From: Sabellastarte sp. h YS-2021
Taxonomy: Eukaryota; Annelida; Polychaeta; Sabellida; Sabellidae
Direction of reading: 5' to 3'
DNA length: 64,000 nt
Assembly (NCBI GenBank): GCA_964017235.1
Contig: OZ024930.1
Span: 28,152,614 to 28,216,613 of the forward strand
The first letter of the stretch is position 1. Every line of letters begins with the position of its first letter. A program made the translations under genes and the position numbers. The notes under the pieces are model-generated. The model was not told the DNA's origin. It did not search any database and saw nothing but the letters and a program-made list of their open reading frames with translations. Shown piece by piece: positions 1 through 10,879 of the stretch.

Positions 1-579
1 GTACTATAGACTATATTTAGCCAGTGTATTATATTTTAAAAAGTCCAACCAGCCTTTTTTTATCACCTGTCAGAAACTCTTTCAATTAATGGAAACAATA
101 AGGCCAAAGACATGCAATTTTTTGTTTCTATTAATCTTCTATCAATGGGATATCCATGTTAGTAAATAATTAACCATGATTTCTGACAGTTTATTTTGAT
201 TTATCATGGATTAAATATGAATATTATATAAAACTGGATTTTCTTATAAAGTCTCATACATCTTAAACAATACATAATAGTTTGCAATCTTTGTGTAAAT
301 AAGAATTATGTCTAGTTTTGGCCTTAAAACCTCTTTTCAAACGTTGTGCGCAAACAAAAACTCTGCCCCATCTGATGGACTTTCGTATTGATTAATTATG
401 TTGCGTTTTTTGTAAGGGGCGTTTATGAAATGTTGTTCGCAACCTCTCTAGTATATACTGTTTGTCAACATTCTGTACTGTAACTGCCGACAAACAGCAA
501 GCGTCTTTATCAAAAGCAAACTGTTGTTTATATATAACTCTGTTATGTATAAATTTAGAACTGCTAATGCTATACTTAC

Positions 580-693
580 TAACACAAGATGTACCAGTGC
601 TGGACGGTTCCTTGCTGTTGCCACAAGCTGTGCACTCTACTGTAGCACCATTCAAAGTGCATGCAGTGCAATCCGTAATTTTTGCAGGGCAGT
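580..693 (-). CDS. Exon 8 of cysteine-rich repeat gene (114-nt type)
   Basis: This is the last exon of the gene inside the window. On the minus strand it is bounded by an acceptor (ATTTGCAG) and a donor (GTAAGTAT), both in phase 1. It encodes a 38-residue module with six cysteines, including CTACGNSKEPSSTGTSCV, almost the same as the module at 1707-1820. The repeats resemble furin-like or growth-factor-receptor cysteine-rich modules, but I cannot place them in a named family. Since the exon ends with an open donor, the gene continues to the left of the window; no further exon of either type is visible in 1-573. Confidence 0.8.
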
Positions 694-1104
694 CTGCAAA
701 TACATGTAAAACATCACAAGCAATCGAGTTTGTTTAGTATAAATCTGGAATCGTATGACTAAGACAGTAGCGTATTAATTTAAGTACAACCATGCTTCTG
801 TTGTAAGTTTAATAAGATTAAAATACATATGCATGTTTGCAATGGTAAACTGAATATCCATTATCTCTGTATTTATTACATCTGCTGGATTATTACTGAA
901 TATAAAATCATATGTGTACGTATGTACGGGCTGTACACTTCAAGTACTCATACATACAACAAGCTATAGGTCCACTGGAAAAAGGTACAATATACAATTA
1001 GGTGTGTCAATATGTTTCCTCCACTGAATGCGACCAATTTTCAGGAACTGACACTCACATTTTGTGTTCGTGATCTGACTTATAGAAGTAAAGTACATTC
1101 TTAC

Positions 1105-1206
1105 CAACACAATTGGCAACACCATTAGGATCGAGGTAGAATCCACTGTTACATGTTGCACATGTATTATCTGCACTGCATGTGTCACACTGAGTACCAG
1201 TACAAG
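1105..1206 (-). CDS. Exon 7 of cysteine-rich repeat gene (102-nt type)
   Basis: A phase 1-1 exon with acceptor CATTACAG and donor GTAAGAAT on the minus strand. It encodes a 34-residue module with six cysteines (CTGTQCDTCSADNTCATC, then a GFYLDP stretch). Its protein is nearly identical to that of the exon at 2458-2559, and the flanking intron sequence is also similar, so the two come from a recent tandem duplication. The symmetric phase means exons of this type can be gained or lost without breaking the frame. Confidence 0.8.
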
Positions 1207-1706
1207 CTGTAATGATATATATCTGCATCTGTTACATTTTTAATGTCTAAGTGAATATGGTGACTGTGTAATTAACTTAACCAAAGTATTATATATTTAT
1301 GACTGTGATTCACTGAATCACAAATGTAGAGACAAATATTCCAGGCACTCCAACTTTAGCGCAAAAGAAAACCCTTATTTAAGAATGTCATTTTCAGATG
1401 GATGTATTTGTTACAAGATGGCATATGTTTTCCTTTTTTTCTTCTGTTTTAAACAACATAATTCAGAAGAAAGTAAAAGGAAAAAAATACCACCTTGACT
1501 GTAATTAATTTTGAAATGGGATTTGGAGAATCACATACAAACTAAGACAGTTTGTACAACTTGATCCAGTTGAACACAGATGACATATCTTGTGTACCAA
1601 AGCAATATATCTTTACAGAAGTCATTGTCCTGTTAATGTATTCCATTTTCTTTTTTTAAACAAATATTTTTCAACATAATTTTAGTAAGATTGTGGCTAT
1701 ACTTAC

Positions 1707-1820
1707 CAACACAAGATGTACTAGTGCTGGACGGTTCCTTGCTGTTACCACAAGCTGTGCACTCAACTGTAGCACCATTCATAGTGCAGGAAGTGCAGTC
1801 TGTGATTTTCCCAGCACAAT
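1707..1820 (-). CDS. Exon 6 of cysteine-rich repeat gene (114-nt type)
   Basis: A phase 1-1 exon with acceptor ATTTACAG and donor GTAAGTAT. It encodes a 38-residue module with DCAGKITDCTSCTMNG followed by the ECTACGNSKEPSS motif and a closing SCVG. It is the paralogue of the exons at 580-693 and 3326-3439. The open frame running past the donor into the intron is not coding. Confidence 0.82.
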
Positions 1821-2457
1821 CTGTAAATATATGCAGAAACATTAATAACAATTGAATTCGTTCAACATAAATCTGAAATCTTCTGATTATCATATTGACA
1901 TTATATTTAAACACAATCATTTGATTAGCTGTTGAGCTATTAAAATATATAACATATACTAATTTTACATGTGTGGTATCTGTATTCTGTATATCTGTTA
2001 TTTTTGTACTTGCCATATAATTACATATTTTTATATTTTCATGTAGTTAAGAATTACTAGTGAATTGTACTTAATGAGGGTCTATACCCCTTCACATAAT
2101 TAAAACTTGTGTCATTATGGGCCTTGGAAATCAATTGTGTGTAACATTTGATGCAATGTTATATGTATGTGTACATTGTACACACTTGTACATGTAGTTT
2201 ATCTACTTTGAAATGCAGTTGGGATGCAGACCTCACCTATATTTATTTGATGATGATGGACTCTTTATCACAATCTGGACTGCGGCATCAAAAATATTCA
2301 TGCACATAATTAAGAGTATGACCCAGTGGGTTTACTGCACAGTTAATGCCTCAATTACAAGTTTCTCATATACTTTTTCCACTAAATGTGCTACAATTCC
2401 ATGTATTGACTCTATTTTATTCATGATCTGATTTAGGCAGGCAAAGATCATTCTTAC

Positions 2458-2559
2458 CAACACAATTGGCGCCACCACTAGGATCCAGGTAGAATCCACT
2501 GTTACATGTTGCACATGTATTATCTGCACTGCATGTGTCACACTGAGTACCAGTACAAG
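2458..2559 (-). CDS. Exon 5 of cysteine-rich repeat gene (102-nt type)
   Basis: A phase 1-1 exon with acceptor TATTACAG and donor GTAAGAAT. It encodes the CTGTQCDTCSADNTCATC module ending in GGANCVG. It is the sister of the exon at 1105-1206; the duplicated unit spans about 1.35 kb measured from acceptor to acceptor. The first codon is completed by the last base of exon 4. Confidence 0.82.
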
Positions 2560-2727
2560 CTGTAATAACATATAACTACATCTGTCACGTTTTTAATGTC
2601 TAAGTTGATATGGTGACAGTGATTAACTTGAAGTAACATATAGTTGAAAGGCCGATTCATGGCATCCCTTTTGTAAGTCAGACAATTAGTCATGCATTTT
2701 TAAGTCACTATTTGAGCATGAGGAAAA

Positions 2728-2741
2728 AGGGGGGGGGGGGG
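2728..2741 (+). repeat. Poly-G run
   Basis: A run of about 13 G in the intron between exons 4 and 5 of the cysteine-rich gene. Poly-C/poly-G runs recur at about 27805, 51735 and 51893. Confidence 0.8.
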
Positions 2742-3325
2742 TGATATAATTTTCTAACATCTGCTGTTTCTGTATCTTCTACTTGTTACTATATTTCTTC
2801 AAATTTAATATAAACGATGACATTTTGCAAACTTACCCATGAGTATGTCTTTGTAGAACTGGATCCAGATCAACATGAATTCGGAATGTGTGTCATAATA
2901 TAATTCATGTATTCTAACTTCTTTTGGCAATCAATTTATTTTTATATAAAGGCTATAGGGTTATAGAGAAATCTTCTGATCCAGTAACTGTACTGTCACA
3001 ATAAGGTAGATCAATTGTGCAATGATAATACACATTAGGGAATTTCAATGGGCCAAGAACTATTAATCATTGAGATAAGCATTATTTGAAAGAAAGAGTT
3101 TTAAGAGGTTTCCAGTAGTTTTAGTGAACAGATAAGTCATAATAATCTACAAGCTCTAGGAATATTATACAAAAAGTTTCTGTGTTGAGATAGGTTAGCC
3201 CTTTTTCATAACACCAAAGGGGGCTCAATAACACTTTTGACAAAAGGATAAAATTGAGTTGTATTTTACTAAGACAATATTTTAGAATAAATTTTACACC
3301 AGTGAGTTTTGAATTTGCCACTTAC

Positions 3326-3439
3326 TGACACAGGTTGTTCCAGTACTTGAGGGCTCCTTGCTGTTACCACATGCCGTACATACTGTCGTGCCACTATTGA
3401 CACTGCAGGCTGTACAGTCTGTGATGGCTGTGCTACATG
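3326..3439 (-). CDS. Exon 4 of cysteine-rich repeat gene (114-nt type)
   Basis: A phase 1-1 exon with acceptor ATTTATAG and donor GTAAGTGG. It encodes STAITDCTACSVNSGTTV and then CTACGNSKEPSSTGTTCV. It is more diverged than the copies at 1707 and 580, which suggests it is an older member of the tandem series. Confidence 0.8.
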
Positions 3440-3813
3440 CTATAAATTAACAATACATTTGTTATTTGTAACATTGAAAATATTAATGTTGGTTTTCTTT
3501 GATATATTACATTGGGTATGAAAGATACATTTTTTTGGCCTCACAAAACTTACATTGTGAAATTACATTTGGAACTGAGTTTAGCAGAGGTTCGTCATCA
3601 GTATTACAATAATAATAATAATAATGAAGTGTTTATAAGTACAAAACTGATGTTGACATCATCTTAGTCAGTGAAGTAAAAAATGGTTAAAATATTATTG
3701 GGCTGGTGTCAAGGTTGTTGGCATATACTTTTTACATGTTTTTATAATTATAATTAGGCATTCAGACAGCATCATGCATGCCTTTGTGGGGGGAAAAAAG
3801 CCCTAAAACTTAC

Positions 3814-3921
3814 CAACACAGGCACTTCCAGCAGAATTAGGATACTTGCTGTTGTCACACGAGGTACAATCACCATTAGCAGCATAAGTCAGGCAATCAG
3901 TGATTGAAGGAGTTACACAGA
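3814..3921 (-). CDS. Exon 3 of cysteine-rich repeat gene (108 nt)
   Basis: A phase 1-1 exon with acceptor TCCTTCAG and donor GTAAGTTT. It encodes a variant module, VCVTPSITDCLTYAANGDC followed by TSCDNSKYPNSAGSACV, with five cysteines. It is the first cysteine module after the signal peptide and does not belong cleanly to either later exon type. Its frame joins exons 2 and 4 without interruption. Confidence 0.8.
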
Positions 3922-4428
3922 CTGAAGGAAAGAAATAAACGTTGGACTGTAGTTGCATGTAAGTCATTCTTAATGAAGTATTAGGCAAACATGCTCAAGT
4001 ATTTCTAGACCACTTGTTCAGTTCAAGGTGACACTTGTTTAACAGAAAATATACAAAAAAGCATTGTTATATAAAACTTTTGGATAAGAGTATGACAAAT
4101 TGAAAAAAATTGTTGTCAAATAATTTAATCATTGGCAAACATTAGTCAAAAAAGGTCTCACAAATTACATCTTAATCTGTCTTTAACTTTCCGTTGCACT
4201 GTTTAGGATATTTTGCTCCATTTTATTTCGTTAAAATCTGTGACACATAATATTATAGCCTTATAGCACTTTCAACTTTTTAAAAAATAAACATAATGCA
4301 CAAAACACGCATAATGCAATAAAATAACTTAAAATTTAACACATAAAACAGTTGAAGACACATTCCAAAATTTTATTAATCTATTTAGCCAAATGTTATC
4401 AGGTGAACAGAAATTAGGCCTATCTTAC

Positions 4429-4468
4429 CGTCAGTAGACAGAACTGCCTGACCATTGTACAGTGCAAT
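4429..4468 (-). CDS. Exon 2 of cysteine-rich repeat gene (40 nt)
   Basis: A short exon with acceptor CTCTTTCAG and donor GTAAGATA. It encodes IALYNGQAVLSTD plus one base of the next codon. It completes the signal peptide begun in exon 1 and sets phase 1 for all downstream exons. The match of phase on both sides is the main support for such a short exon. Confidence 0.7.
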
Positions 4469-5124
4469 CTGAAAGAGATAATAAACCAGTTTAATTAAAT
4501 GATTGCAGAAAATAAGAGCAAAATACATAATTTTCTGAAAATTGCTTTTTAATGTGATAGTTTTGGAACTTAAAAATTTTGTATAGATTGTCAAACTTGT
4601 TTTACCAATGCATATAAAGCTCCCCTCAGTGTTTTATTTTGAGCAATCACCTTGCCTAGGGAACTAGAAAAATTTCTCTGGCTAGGGGTTTCGGCCGGCT
4701 GAACAGACAGACTTTCCCAGTCATAAATACAGACAAACTTTAACAGGCAACTGTAAAAAACCATTTCAAAGAAGACTTATAGGCCACTAGGAAGTTTTCC
4801 CAAGTATATTAAATTATAATGTAAACTATTTTTAATGTTTTGTATTTGTAAACTGAAGTATCTGGAATTAGAATGTTTCATTGTTTTGATAGATTTACAT
4901 ATTCAGTTTTTTTATCATAATCTTATTAAAAAGAGTTGGTAAAATACTTTCAAATTATCCTTACTTCAAGTTATCCTGCTTGAAATCGTACCTAGTCGTA
5001 CGTCTCAACTTGGCATAAAACTGAAGTCATATATATTGAGAGTTTGTTGTCATTGGCAACACTCATGTATTTCCACATACCATATATGGTAACCAAAGTG
5101 AATATGCATAAATTATTTTAGGGT

Positions 5125-5300
5125 ATTTCCTTATGCAAATTTCAAGTTTGTTACCATGTTTGGGAGCTCACTTGAAGTATAAATTGTATTATCACCCCTT
5201 AAAAAGCATTGTGAAGAGGTTAATTCATTTGACCGTTTGTGGCTAAATTCTATCGATAGCTTGCACTTTTGTCAATGCATGTTTTAGTAAAATGAAATCC
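5125..5300 (+). repeat. Interspersed repeat family 'TATGCAAA', copy 1
   Basis: A block of about 175 bp related to 28080-28223 and 40908-41058. Shared landmarks in order are CCTTATGCAAA, a TATTATCGCC-like string, CTTAAAA, GCTTGCRCTTGTGTCAAT and AGTAAAA. It sits in the long first intron of the cysteine-rich gene. Its class is unknown. Confidence 0.55.
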
Positions 5301-6316
5301 GTGTTTCTACACTTACAAAAAAGCACAGATAATTATTTCCTTAAGGTAGCATTGTCCATAATTATTCATTAGTACGTTATTTTCTGAATGTTGCCATTTA
5401 CAGGCCCAAGTTCCACTGTCACCACATTGTCTCCCCACTGCCCCTAGTTTGCTGTCAGAAGCAAAATCATGAGCTAACGGGATGTGTCTTTTCAGGAGAG
5501 AAGTTTAATCAAAGCAATCATATATGAGTTATGTATTACTGTCTCACAATAAGCACTGGAAGTGAAACAGGAGTTTTACGATATCACATATCAATATATC
5601 TGAAGTTGAAAAAAAACTGAGTTGCCCAAGGTAATAAACTTTTACTTATTACATTTTCTGTTTATCTTCTTGCTAATTGCACTGTTTATTATTAAGCTTG
5701 TATTTATTCACAAAACTAATTGAATTTCCCCAAAGAATGAGCTTAATAATATCCTGCCATCTGGAGGTCAGTATTTTGAAGGCGTAGATTTCTTTATAAT
5801 TTTTTTATGAAACATCTTAGTACTTAATAATAATAATCAGTTATATATATTTATGCTACATATCACAAGCTTCAACAACAGCGATGATGAATTTGAAAAC
5901 TACAAAGAATCCCCAAAATATTTTTTTAAAACCTGTCAAACAAGAGCAATTTGTGTATTCATCAGCACAGCATTTGAAGTTAACCTTTTACAGTAATTGA
6001 CTTAATATTTTGTATTCTAATATCCACCATACAATATATTTGACCTTACTGCTTGGTAACACAGACTGGGCAATAGATTTTTATTCCATGTCACCACTTA
6101 CTATGGATTACTAGTGTTAGAGATGCCAAAACAAGTGTTTTTTTCTCTCAAATATGTCAATAATTTTGCAAGGTCCAAACAAGTTATATAAGTCATTTGA
6201 AAGGCATCTATTTGTACATTTTATATTGAATAAGACAGATAATAATTAAATAATTTTACATTCACTGGTTTCCCTTAATATGCATATATATCACAACTGT
6301 TTTTATATTCTTTATG

Positions 6317-6590
6317 GAGTAGTAACTTCCACCAATGAAGTATTGAATTTATGACCGTTTATTTGTCTGTTTGTTCGTTAGTATGATGACACAAATACTA
6401 CTGGTGGGATCTTCATGAAAAAAATGAGGAGACGGGTCTCGGTCCAACTTACACCCCACTCTATTTTGAGAGTGATCTTTATCACTGCCTGGATACAAAA
6501 AAATCGGAAATCCAGACTCTTTCATTTACTGAGTTATTGAGCAGTTTTTTAAAACAATCATATATACCTTGGCGGAAGAAGGCATTCTTT
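6317..6590 (+). repeat. Interspersed repeat family 'CTCCGCCAAGG', copy 1
   Basis: The left end reads ACTTCCACCAATGAAGTAT and the right end ATACCTTGGCGGAAG, which are inverted relatives of each other. The interior has the family landmarks GTTTGTTCGTTAG, CTTCATGAAAAAAATGAG and AGTGATCTTTATCACTGCC. Related blocks lie at 9630, 17167, 19745 and 27336. It looks like a nonautonomous inverted-repeat element. Confidence 0.5.
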
Positions 6591-8092
6591 GAGATTTGTT
6601 TTGTTTTAATTATTATTATTATTAAAATATAGATGGTGGACAAATAAATGTTAAATAACTCGTATAAAGTTTGTTTTAAAGTTTTATCCCGAGAAAAAAA
6701 GACATAGCATATAACATCCACGTCTTACAGATTTGAATGTAAATTTTGTTGTCTATACTCATGATAAAATATACCAATATACTTCACTCATGTATTTTTG
6801 TGTCATTTAATCTCACTTTAATTATTTTAATTTTTATATTAGTAATTTGTGACCATAGGTTTATCCACTTGAATCTCTTGTTGTATTCATGAGCTTATAA
6901 ATAAAATTAAGATATAAAATAAGACTATGTTGTTGCATTAAGAGTAGCGTAAACAATGTTGTTTACATCATTAGGAAGGTATGTTTACAGAGTTTGTACT
7001 CTTTTTATTGGATTAAAATGTATACAGAAATGGCCAAACTGTTGAATTATTTTTTTTGCTTGCATCCTTTTGGAAAATATAGAATTACTTCACTTATTGT
7101 TGAATAAAAGTAGTGGATGATTAAAGTAAAACCAACTTCTTGGTGAATATCTTTAAAATTTTGTAAAGATAAAACACACAAATCTGGGTTTATCAGTTTC
7201 CTGTTGTATTGATTTGTCAGCCGCCGTGATAAAATATATAAATATGCATAACTCGAAGACTATAACCGCCCTTTCTAAGGGCCGCTCTCAAGAAAAGGCA
7301 TCATCCTGATCTTAAACTGAAATCTGAGAATTTCACCTCAATTGTTTGACACTACTTAACTGAGCACAAAGACGAACACTGGACTGATTTCACAAATAGA
7401 CTTATAAAGAAAAAATTAAAATTGGCTAAAGTCAGAGACTCTGGTTTTATAGCACTTAGACAACAAACACATATAGAAAAAATTTGTTTTGAACTAAATG
7501 GTAACCTAAATGTAAGCACAGAGTTAATTTTTATTGGAGCAAAACTGAACAAAATTTATATACTTTTTTCATGTATTCTCATATGGCAGGTCTCGAATCC
7601 TACGTGGTTTTCAGTAAACTCAAAAGAAATTATTTTATGTCACTTGTTCATGATTCCATTTAAATTTGTAAACAATGTATTGTTCCAAGTATATCAGCTG
7701 TAAACAAACCAAATTAACAGAATTTACGTAATTTTATAGTTGACAGATAGGCCTGAGATAACTCTCAGTTGAGTCAGCTATTGTTGAATCAGATTTGATC
7801 CCAAAACTTACTTAATTCAAAACTTATCCTGAAATCAGCCATAGCTAAAGTATTATTCAATTATTACCTCGGTGAAAACCTTAGTTAAACCCTCTCTAAA
7901 CTCTTGACATATTCTAAAAGATCTAATCACTGTAATTAACCACTAAAATAACCTGAGAAGATACATAATTCGTCATAATATCTGATACTTACCGACAAAA
8001 TTTATGACGGTAGTTCCTTTTAAAAATAAATTAACTACACTCTTTTGTTGCTTCACCACGCAATTAGTAATACAGTAAAGCTAAGTACTCAC

Positions 8093-8125
8093 GACTGCAA
8101 TGAGGAAGAATTGAGCACCCTGCAT
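8093..8125 (-). CDS. Exon 1 of cysteine-rich repeat gene: start codon and signal peptide
   Basis: Eleven codons, MQGAQFFLIAV, followed directly by the donor GTGAGTAC. Together with exon 2 this gives MQGAQFFLIAVIALYNGQA, a hydrophobic N-terminus typical of a secretory signal peptide, so the product is probably secreted or displayed at the cell surface. This start was chosen because it has a short leader, a good donor in matching phase, and a TATA box about 90 bases upstream. The intron to exon 2 is about 3.6 kb. Confidence 0.7.
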
Positions 8126-8211
8126 AGTGTCTGGATTCTAGCCACTAGGTATTTTAGAGTAGAAGATCTAATCAAGCCCCAGAGTGAGTAGATGAAGTCT
8201 GGATCACCCTA

Positions 8212-8218
8212 TTATATA
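8212..8218 (-). promoter_or_regulatory. TATA box of the cysteine-rich repeat gene
   Basis: The minus strand reads CTATATAATAGG here, about 87 bases upstream of the predicted start codon. Transcription would start near 8185-8190, giving a 5' leader of roughly 60 bases. The position and sequence fit a TATA promoter; this is an inference from sequence only. Confidence 0.5.
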
Positions 8219-8225
8219 GGCATTC

Positions 8226-9480
8226 TGTTACCAAGCCCTTTGGCTGACGCACACCAGAAATATCGGTTAGAACATGTCAGCTACTATGGTGTTTCTAGCG
8301 GCTTCTAATCTATTGCTTTTAATCCATGAAAACTGATTTCTGTTATGATACCCATAACGTAGCCTTTTTCTAATATTTACAAAGATTTTGTAATTTTAAA
8401 CCGCCAATTCATTCCAGTCAGTGTATTGTAAGCACAATTATTTGTAGATACTCACAAAATAAACGAATAACAACTTAATAGCAGTGAATTTAAAAGCATT
8501 TAAATTTAGTTTTCCTTTAATGGTAATCTTAACTACAGAGGCAAATAGAGATCACATTTGGTTACTAACATGGACTGTTGACATGTGTTTAGTGTCAACA
8601 CTAGGAAACAGCCCCAGTAGTGTCTCCTACCAACAGAACACTCCTTTAGGCACGTGACCTCCAGAGCCCTATTCATTGACTGTTGAATATCTAGGGCACT
8701 ATTGGGATATTTTTTTGGCAGGAAAATATGACCATATATCGACAGAGTATATTACTGCTTTATCACTGACTCTCTTTAACCCTTGTTAAAATACTTACTC
8801 TTAAAATATACTATTAAAAATACACGGATTATATTAATCTCATAAGAAAACTATTTGGGAGTTCAAGTCAATTTTTACTTTCATTGGTCTATCGAAATGA
8901 TTTTGGAATAACTTTATACTCAAAGAAAAGGTAATTTAAATCTAAAATACTTTATCTATGATTCATTATAATTCATTATATAATTTTACTAAGAAAACAC
9001 GCAGAAATGTGTCAAACCAAAGCAAGCTTCACCTGGGCAGATTCTAAATGTACTCTTCCCGCTTATGAAAATATGCTCATGTTGTATATAATAATTAAAA
9101 AATTACCCGATTGATGCATAGGATTAGTATATTATTTTTTTGTGTATTTTCAAGTGATAAATTTTAAAATATACATTACTTATCCATCATTTTGTTTGCC
9201 TACTAAGTGAAACAATCCATGATTGATAAATCAAATGCAAAAAGAAAAAAATGCTACATGGATTCATAACAAGGAGTACCATTGAATATAAATCTTTAAT
9301 TTTTAACTTTGGTTTATTGTAATGTTAGAACTGTATTCAAAACATTAGAACGTATTTATTAGTAAGGATAATTATCTATGCTAACACATAGGGATGCAAG
9401 GCAATAAAATTATTAAGAGGTCTTTTTATCTCTCATATTTATCTCTCATAAACCGTAGTCTATAGCTGCTTTGCCATACT
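8226..9480. other. No gene seen upstream of the cysteine-rich gene
   Basis: AT-rich sequence without a convincing coding frame or repeat structure. It should contain the remaining upstream regulatory sequence of the cysteine-rich gene, but I cannot point to a specific site. Confidence 0.5.
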
Positions 9481-9629
9481 TATTCACACTCCATCGGACA
9501 TTAAGTCACCTAATGGCATACAGTGATTTATTAAGCCATATATGGATGGGGTAAGGGAAGTGTTGCTGTGACAATTTTTAGAAACTAAAATGTTTAACAA
9601 AGAACAATAAACACGAGCACTTGGAATGT

Positions 9630-9812
9630 ACATGCCTCCTCCGAGGCACATAATAATAAGTGAAAAGAGGAAAACCTGGATTACATGTATATTTTGTTCT
9701 GTATCCAGATGGTGATCCTGATTACTCTCCAAATTTAATGGGATCTAAGTTGGAAGAAATCCCATCTTCTGATTTGTTTTTCATGAAAATAATACCTCCC
9801 TTGCAGAGGTAA
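9630..9812 (-). repeat. Interspersed repeat family 'CTCCGCCAAGG', copy 2
   Basis: Reverse-orientation relative of the blocks at 6317 and 17167. It has GCCTCCTCCGAGGC at one end and CCTCCCTTGCAGAGG at the other, with the shared interior ATTTAATGGGATCTAAGTT. It ends just before the hAT-like element. Confidence 0.45.
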
Positions 9813-9820
9813 TTTACCAC

Positions 9821-10870
9821 CAGACTTGTAAACAAAGTAATAGAAGTAATAGAAAAATAATAGATTGGAGTCAACTTCGATGTACTAGTAATAGTAATAG
9901 ATTGAGATTTTTCAAAAGTAATAGTAATAGTTTGAAATTCTATCTATTACATCTATTACTTTCTATTATTTTTCTATTGCAATTTACTCTTTGCTTTTTG
10001 TGAGAAGGAGGTTGTAGGAAAATGATCACTTAAGATGGACTTTAATTCTGTAATGAATTAGTTTTCATATAAATGAATACTTTAAATAAACTTCAAAACA
10101 ACAATGAATTGATTTTGTAGCACTCATAAGTCAAATTCATTTCAAACTTTCACACATAAACTTTTCAAATAATCAATATGTAATGTATTGATATCCATCA
10201 AAGAATACTAAATATAACACACTAATGTTAAAATAAATAACTTTGAAATATTAAGGGACCTTTAATTGTCCCTCTTTGATTGAGTGTTCTAAAACAACTG
10301 TCTTTGAGGTGGTATTATTAAAGGCTTAAGGAGGCCAATTTAACCTTTGGAAGGATTAACTAAATGTTCCTGAGTAAGGAGAAACTGTGACACATGAAAG
10401 GCAATCACACAGGTCATTATTGTGTATAATAAGGGCAGCATTGTGGCATGTGTAAGCTGTTTCACTGATTTACATACAATTACCGGAGTTATTATTTTCA
10501 AACATAAATGTCATTTTTGACTCATTTTGAGGTGGGCTCTGCATGCAAAGAATTTGAAAGAAAGGGGTTCTTTGAATGCAGTGTTTTCTTTTGCAAACAC
10601 TGCTCATCAAGTATTTCTCATAATAATAAGAGTTTTTCAAATCTAGCAACTCATCATAAAGTGAATAAATATGAGAATTGTTTGATAACAGTGTATATTC
10701 CCCAGATAATATTTACTGATAATAACATATTTTTCAGCATTTAAAAAGCTTTTCACGGAATTTGACAGAAATATACCTCTCATTAAAAAATAATAGTAAT
10801 AGTAATAGATTGAATATTTTCAAATGTAATAGTAATAGTAATAGATTGGCTGTAATAGATTACAAGTCTG
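9821..10870 (+). mobile_element. hAT-like DNA transposon remnant with TAATAG-rich ends
   Basis: A 1050-bp element with perfect 11-bp terminal inverted repeats (CAGACTTGTAA at the left, its complement at the right). It is flanked by TTTACCAC (9813-9820) and TTCACCAC (10871-10878), an 8-bp target duplication with one mismatch. Both subterminal regions carry many copies of TAATAG and its complement, like transposase-binding subterminal repeats in hAT elements. An internal frame at 10508-10744 has a Cys-x2-Cys followed by histidines that resembles a broken BED zinc finger. The superfamily is inferred from TSD length and the termini; no transposase catalytic domain remains. Confidence 0.6.
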
Positions 10871-10879
10871 TTCACCACG

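Noticed and set aside
1-573. Another cysteine-module exon left of 580
   Set aside because: Neither the 114-nt nor the 102-nt exon type, nor matching splice sites in phase 1, could be found there.
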